DNA from: Aotearoamyces nothofagi
Lineage: Eukaryota > Ascomycota > Leotiomycetes > Leotiales > Tympanidaceae
DNA length: 64,000 nt
Assembly: GCA_015345905.1 (NCBI GenBank)
Contig: JADDTR010000019.1
Location: 496,001-560,000 of the forward strand
Reading direction: 5' to 3'
Shown here in pieces: positions 60,572-64,000 of the stretch. The notes beneath the pieces were generated by a model. That model had not been told where the DNA came from and searched no databases. It saw only the letters and a list, made by a program, of their open reading frames with translations. Every line of letters starts with the position of its first letter. Position 1 is the first letter of the stretch. Position numbers and translations under genes: made by a program.

Positions 60572-61657
60572 ATGATCAAAATGCCTAAGCGGGGGATACC
60601 TGATGTCGATGGCTTGCAGTGTTGTCTCACGAACGACAACATTCACATACGCTATCAAGATCTTGGTTCTGAGCGAGCACAGCCCCTCATCTTGGTATAC
60701 GAGCCATCCCTCTATATATATATTTTAGAACCCATCGCTAATACCATCATAGCTTCATGGATTCACCGGTTCTTCACATGTTTGGGACCGCAATATCCCA
60801 ACTTTAGCACAGACATTCCGCGTTATCGCACCGGATTTGCGAGGTCACGGGAAGTCGAGCAAGCCAATGCATGGCTATCATGTTTCGCGCTTAGCTATGG
60901 ATTTGAAGAACCTTATTGATCACTTAGAACTTCCCCATGGAAAAATCGTGTGTATTGCAGGAAGTCTAGGATGTGCTATCCTATGGTTCGTGCGACGCTC
61001 GTCTTCAAGTTTTCGATGATCGATATTGACCAGTGTATAAGGTCATTCGCCGAACTTTTCAGTACTTCTGCGTTTTCGCACATGGTATGGGTTGATCAAG
61101 CACCATTGCAAAACTATACTGCAGATGGCAGATGGGGGTCCGACTTTGGTAACCGGTCTTGCAACTCTGCTGCAGCTCTGGCAAATCTCCAGACTACATT
61201 AGAGTACAAGCCGGAGGATGTCTACCGAGGCACCATTGATTCCTGCTTAGCCTATCGCTCTCATCCACTCCGAACTGATAATATTAATGCCTCAACTATT
61301 ACCGCGGATGAGAATTTCTTCCTTGACATCGCCCTGCAGGGCAACCCACTCTGGTATGGGAGGCTAATGGCAGATCACACGTCGCTGGACTGGCGAGACA
61401 GCATTCGGTGGAATTATGGCACCGGTGGCAGCAGTAAAACGAAGGTCCTGGTGATTGCGAGTAGTAGAAGTGGATGTTTCCCACCAGCTGGCCCGTTGGC
61501 GGTAGTGGACTATATAAACTCAGATCCGGATGAGGTGAAGTCTGCGCCTAAGGCAATCGGTTTGACCATTGACTGGGGTGGACATTGGTGTTATTATGAG
61601 GATCCCGAGCGGTTTAACGTGTTGGCACTAGAGTTCCTGTTGAGTCCAAGTTTATGA
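60572..61657 (+). CDS. Alpha/beta hydrolase, esterase/peroxidase-like
   Basis: Three exons: 60572-60694, 60753-60985 and 61042-61657, 323 aa. The oxyanion-hole motif LHGFTGSS (residues 42-49) is formed across the first intron, followed by DLRGHGKSSKP. The nucleophile elbow is AGSLG with Ser 112, followed by CAILW; the second intron (donor GTTCGT) splits the Trp codon and joins to SFAELFSTSAFSHMVWVDQAPLQNY, a hallmark of a fungal alpha/beta hydrolase family. The likely catalytic His is in DWGGHWCYYEDPERF (His 300). The elbow is of the Ala-x-Ser-x-Gly type, slightly unusual. No signal peptide. It sits in tandem with the epoxide hydrolase, 721 bp upstream. Substrate unknown. Confidence 0.82.
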
Positions 61658-62378
61658 AGAAACGGACATATGCTATGAGCCATGGTTGGTGTCCAATCAT
61701 TACGTCATTTATTCTAGTTTAATGATGGATCTATCACTGTTCCTCAAAAGCAAGACATTTATGTATGTGTGAATATCTAACCCCAAAGAAGCATCTTAAT
61801 TCTATCATTGGGTACTAGCAAAAATGATCGAAGCTGTAGAGCATAAATACATGGCCCTAACTGATGTAGTTATGGCCGAAGTTTCGAGGTTTTTGTGGCA
61901 TTTTGCGTTTTTGTGCATGGCCTATCAAAAAGGCAACGCAAGTTCCCTCCTCTAAAATGTTCATGCCCCCGAAGGACATGGGATGGTTGAAGAGACACCT
62001 GGCCGGCTTATGTCATTCTTTCTACGAGCATTATTATGTCAGCAAGCCTTGGATGCCGACTGCCGTCATGACTGGCAAGACACTCCCTATGCTATTGGCT
62101 CGCTACTGATTATGTCCTAAACCACCCTCTTTTGCTGATATGGAGTCCTGCGCTAGGTAGCCAATCAAAGACAGCTAGGTACATCCCAGGCACGTTCCCC
62201 TCGCTCTTAGGAAAGTATCACATTTCCAACATCTTTTCGATTTTCAATTCTCAACTCTCAAATCTGCTTCAACAAGGCTTCATCACTACGTGACTCTAGC
62301 GAGAACATTAAGGCCAATCCACAATTTGATAATTTTACAGTGGACATAAATATACACTCGATTCCGCAACGATACAGC
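61658..62378. other. Intergenic region between the two hydrolases
   Basis: A 68-codon frame at 61903-62109 is unrecognised. Otherwise 3' flank and promoter. Confidence 0.45.
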
Positions 62379-63776
62379 ATGTCTGTAGAGCCATTTACCA
62401 TAGCAGTTCCCGATGACGCGCTCGAGAAACTGTCTCAACGCCTTGCTCTTACGACCTTTCCAGACCAGCTGACCGGGGACAACAACTGGGATTTCGGTAC
62501 CCCGGTCTCTGATGTGGAAAGATTGGTAAAGTATTGGAAGAGCGGGTTCGATTGGAGAAAGACTGAAGAGCAGTTGAACGAACTACCGAACTTCATGACA
62601 TCTATTGGAGTCGAGGGATTCGGTGACATTGAGGTTCATTGTAAGTCTCTATCGTGGACCGCTTTGGTGTCAGTATTTACTAATGCCGTTGATATAGTCG
62701 TCCACCAAGTCAGCTCTGTGAAAGGGGCTGTCCCGCTTCTCTTCTCGCACGGATGTATGGTTCTGTACAGGTCCTCCCCTTCTCTACATTGATTAATCCT
62801 TCATAGGGCCGGGCTCCTTTCTCGAGGTGCAGAAGCTGCTGCCATTACTTAAAGGTGACGGAGATTCCCCCGCGTTCACCATAGTTGCACCTTCATTGCC
62901 CAACTTCGGCTTCTCGAGTGGGGTAACCAAGAAAGGTTTCGGTCTTGCTCAATATGCCGAAACATTGCACAAGTTGATGTTGAAGCTGGGATACAATGAG
63001 TATGGCAAGTCTAGATACCACAAGCACGGCTACCCTCACAAATCCTGACTAATTTCACGGCTCGTACAGTAACTCAGGGAGGAGATTGGGGCTTCTCCAT
63101 AACCCGAATAATGGGCCTCCTATACCCAGATCACTGCAAAGCTTCCCATTTGAACATGGTGCTGTCGGCCCCGCCCAAGATTACTAAAAACCCGCTGCTG
63201 GCACTCGAGCATGCCATTACGCCCTACACCTCTCGAGAGCGCGACGGCCGAGCCCGCTCTGCATGGTTCGAGAGGGAAGGCTTCGGCTACAGCCTCCTGC
63301 AGAGCACCAAGCCGCAAACCATCGGCTTCGCGCTCGCCGACAGCCCCGCCGCCCTCCTCGCCTGGATCTACGAGAAGCTCCACGACTGGACCGACCGCTA
63401 CCCCTGGACCGACGACCAGATCCTGGCCTGGGCCGCCACCTACTGGTTCTCCAGGGCCGGCCCGGCCGCCAGCGCCCGCATCTACTACGAGAACGCCCAT
63501 CCCGACCCGGCGGCCCACGTCCGCGCGCACGCGCCAACGGGCTGGATCCCGCGAGTCAAGCTGGGCCTGGCCTACTTCCCGAAGGATATCGAGCTCGTGC
63601 CCAGGATCTGGGGCCGTACCTTGGGTCCCGTGTGCTATGAAAGCGAACATGATCGGGGCGGCCACTTTGCTGCCTGGGAGACTCCAGAGATTGTTGCTGA
63701 AGATCTGCAGAATATGTTCAAGAAGGGCGGACCCTGCTATGGCATCGTGAGTGGTAGGAATGGATATATCATATGA
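62379..63776 (+). CDS. Epoxide hydrolase, microsomal (EHN) type
   Basis: Hydrolyses epoxides to diols through a covalent ester intermediate. Four exons: 62379-62640, 62698-62754, 62807-63004 and 63070-63776, 407 aa, the usual length. An EHN domain (residues 1-95: [32 protein letters not shown]) precedes the hydrolase fold. HGWPGS (105-110) forms the oxyanion hole and is rebuilt across the second intron. The nucleophile is Asp 178 in VTQGGDWGF, rebuilt across the third, GC-AG intron. The catalytic His is probably 371 in [12 protein letters not shown]. The start ATG at 62379 is the first in frame. The centre of the last exon (about 63320-63620) has extreme GC3, unlike the exons before it. Confidence 0.92.
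63005..63069 (+). other. GC-AG intron in the epoxide hydrolase
   Basis: 65-nt intron with donor GCAAGT, branch-like TGACTAATT and acceptor GTACAG. It joins LGYNEY to VTQGGDWGF; the frame demands it and no GT donor does the same. Confidence 0.85.
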
Positions 63777-64000
63777 TGGCACCCTTTTTTTTGTTCTGTC
63801 AGGATGCTATTCTGGTGACGTTGCCGCGGCACTGTACTTTCAAAAGCTTAGCTATCTAGGGTCTTCTATTACCCATCTCAGTTATACAGCTATCTTGGAA
63901 ATTAATGATTTTACTGTCTCGAGTTTTTCCTGCAACGAAAACGCGTTCCGCAAGCGTTATTTAGACCAACCAAATTTACTGTTCCCAGTACCTAGACTTT

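Noticed and set aside
63120-63782. 220-codon minus-strand frame
   Set aside because: Antisense shadow of the GC-rich part of the epoxide hydrolase.
1-64000. tRNA genes, LTR elements, CRISPR-like arrays
   Set aside because: No convincing A/B-box pair, paired long terminal repeats or spaced repeats were seen on visual inspection; a tRNAscan or repeat search was not possible.

Overview
The window is nuclear DNA of a filamentous ascomycete (Pezizomycotina). The evidence is short introns, mostly 45-80 nt, with GTANGT-like donors and CTAAC/CTGAC-like branch points, plus a typical fungal gene set: Zn2Cys6 factor, DHA2 MFS pumps, hybrid histidine kinase, GH28 pectinase, XLF/Nej1, EHN-type epoxide hydrolase. 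Several proteins recall Leotiomycetes (Helotiales) homologues from memory, but I cannot fix the class. No rRNA, tRNA, CRISPR, retroelement or intact transposon was recognised. I model 23 genes: 20 multi-exon genes complete within the window, the multi-exon 3' part of ERO1, one single-exon gene (XLF), and one small two-exon gene at 58.8-59.2 kb that is easily missed.

Left part (1-25 kb): the 3' part of ERO1 (ER disulfide relay), convergent with an XLF/Nej1 end-joining factor; a secreted exo-polygalacturonase; a 4 kb gene-poor AT-leaning stretch; a forkhead factor; cactin (splicing), divergent from a UVRAG/Vps38-like PI3-kinase subunit; a DHA2 MFS pump; a PAS hybrid histidine kinase.

Middle (25-46 kb): a SAM methyltransferase, a seven-exon F-box protein, the importin Kap120 divergent from the peroxisomal E3 PEX2, a second DHA2 MFS pump, a Q/G/Y-rich low-complexity protein, and an EDEM/Mnl1-like ERAD mannosidase with a protease-associated domain.

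GC-rich, repeat-laden island (about 45.9-53.1 kb): APRT, a conserved multi-pass membrane protein of unknown function and the last exon of a SANT/Myb-like protein. The spacers are full of different short tandem repeats. G+C drops abruptly at the single intron of the SANT-like gene.

Right part (53-64 kb): the rest of the SANT-like gene, a Zn2Cys6 regulator divergent from the small 88-aa gene, then two tandem alpha/beta hydrolases (an esterase-like protein and an epoxide hydrolase). The epoxide hydrolase carries an internal patch of extreme GC3.

Most genes are unrelated housekeeping genes, so no gene cluster or clearly new multi-gene system is evident. The most unusual signals are the high share of GC-AG introns (4 of 46 inferred introns, one of them splitting the catalytic Asp codon of the pectinase), the GC-rich minisatellite island, intragenic GC shifts, a possible micro-exon in APRT, and the undescribed small gene. 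Exon boundaries were inferred by eye and checked for reading-frame consistency; no database search was possible.
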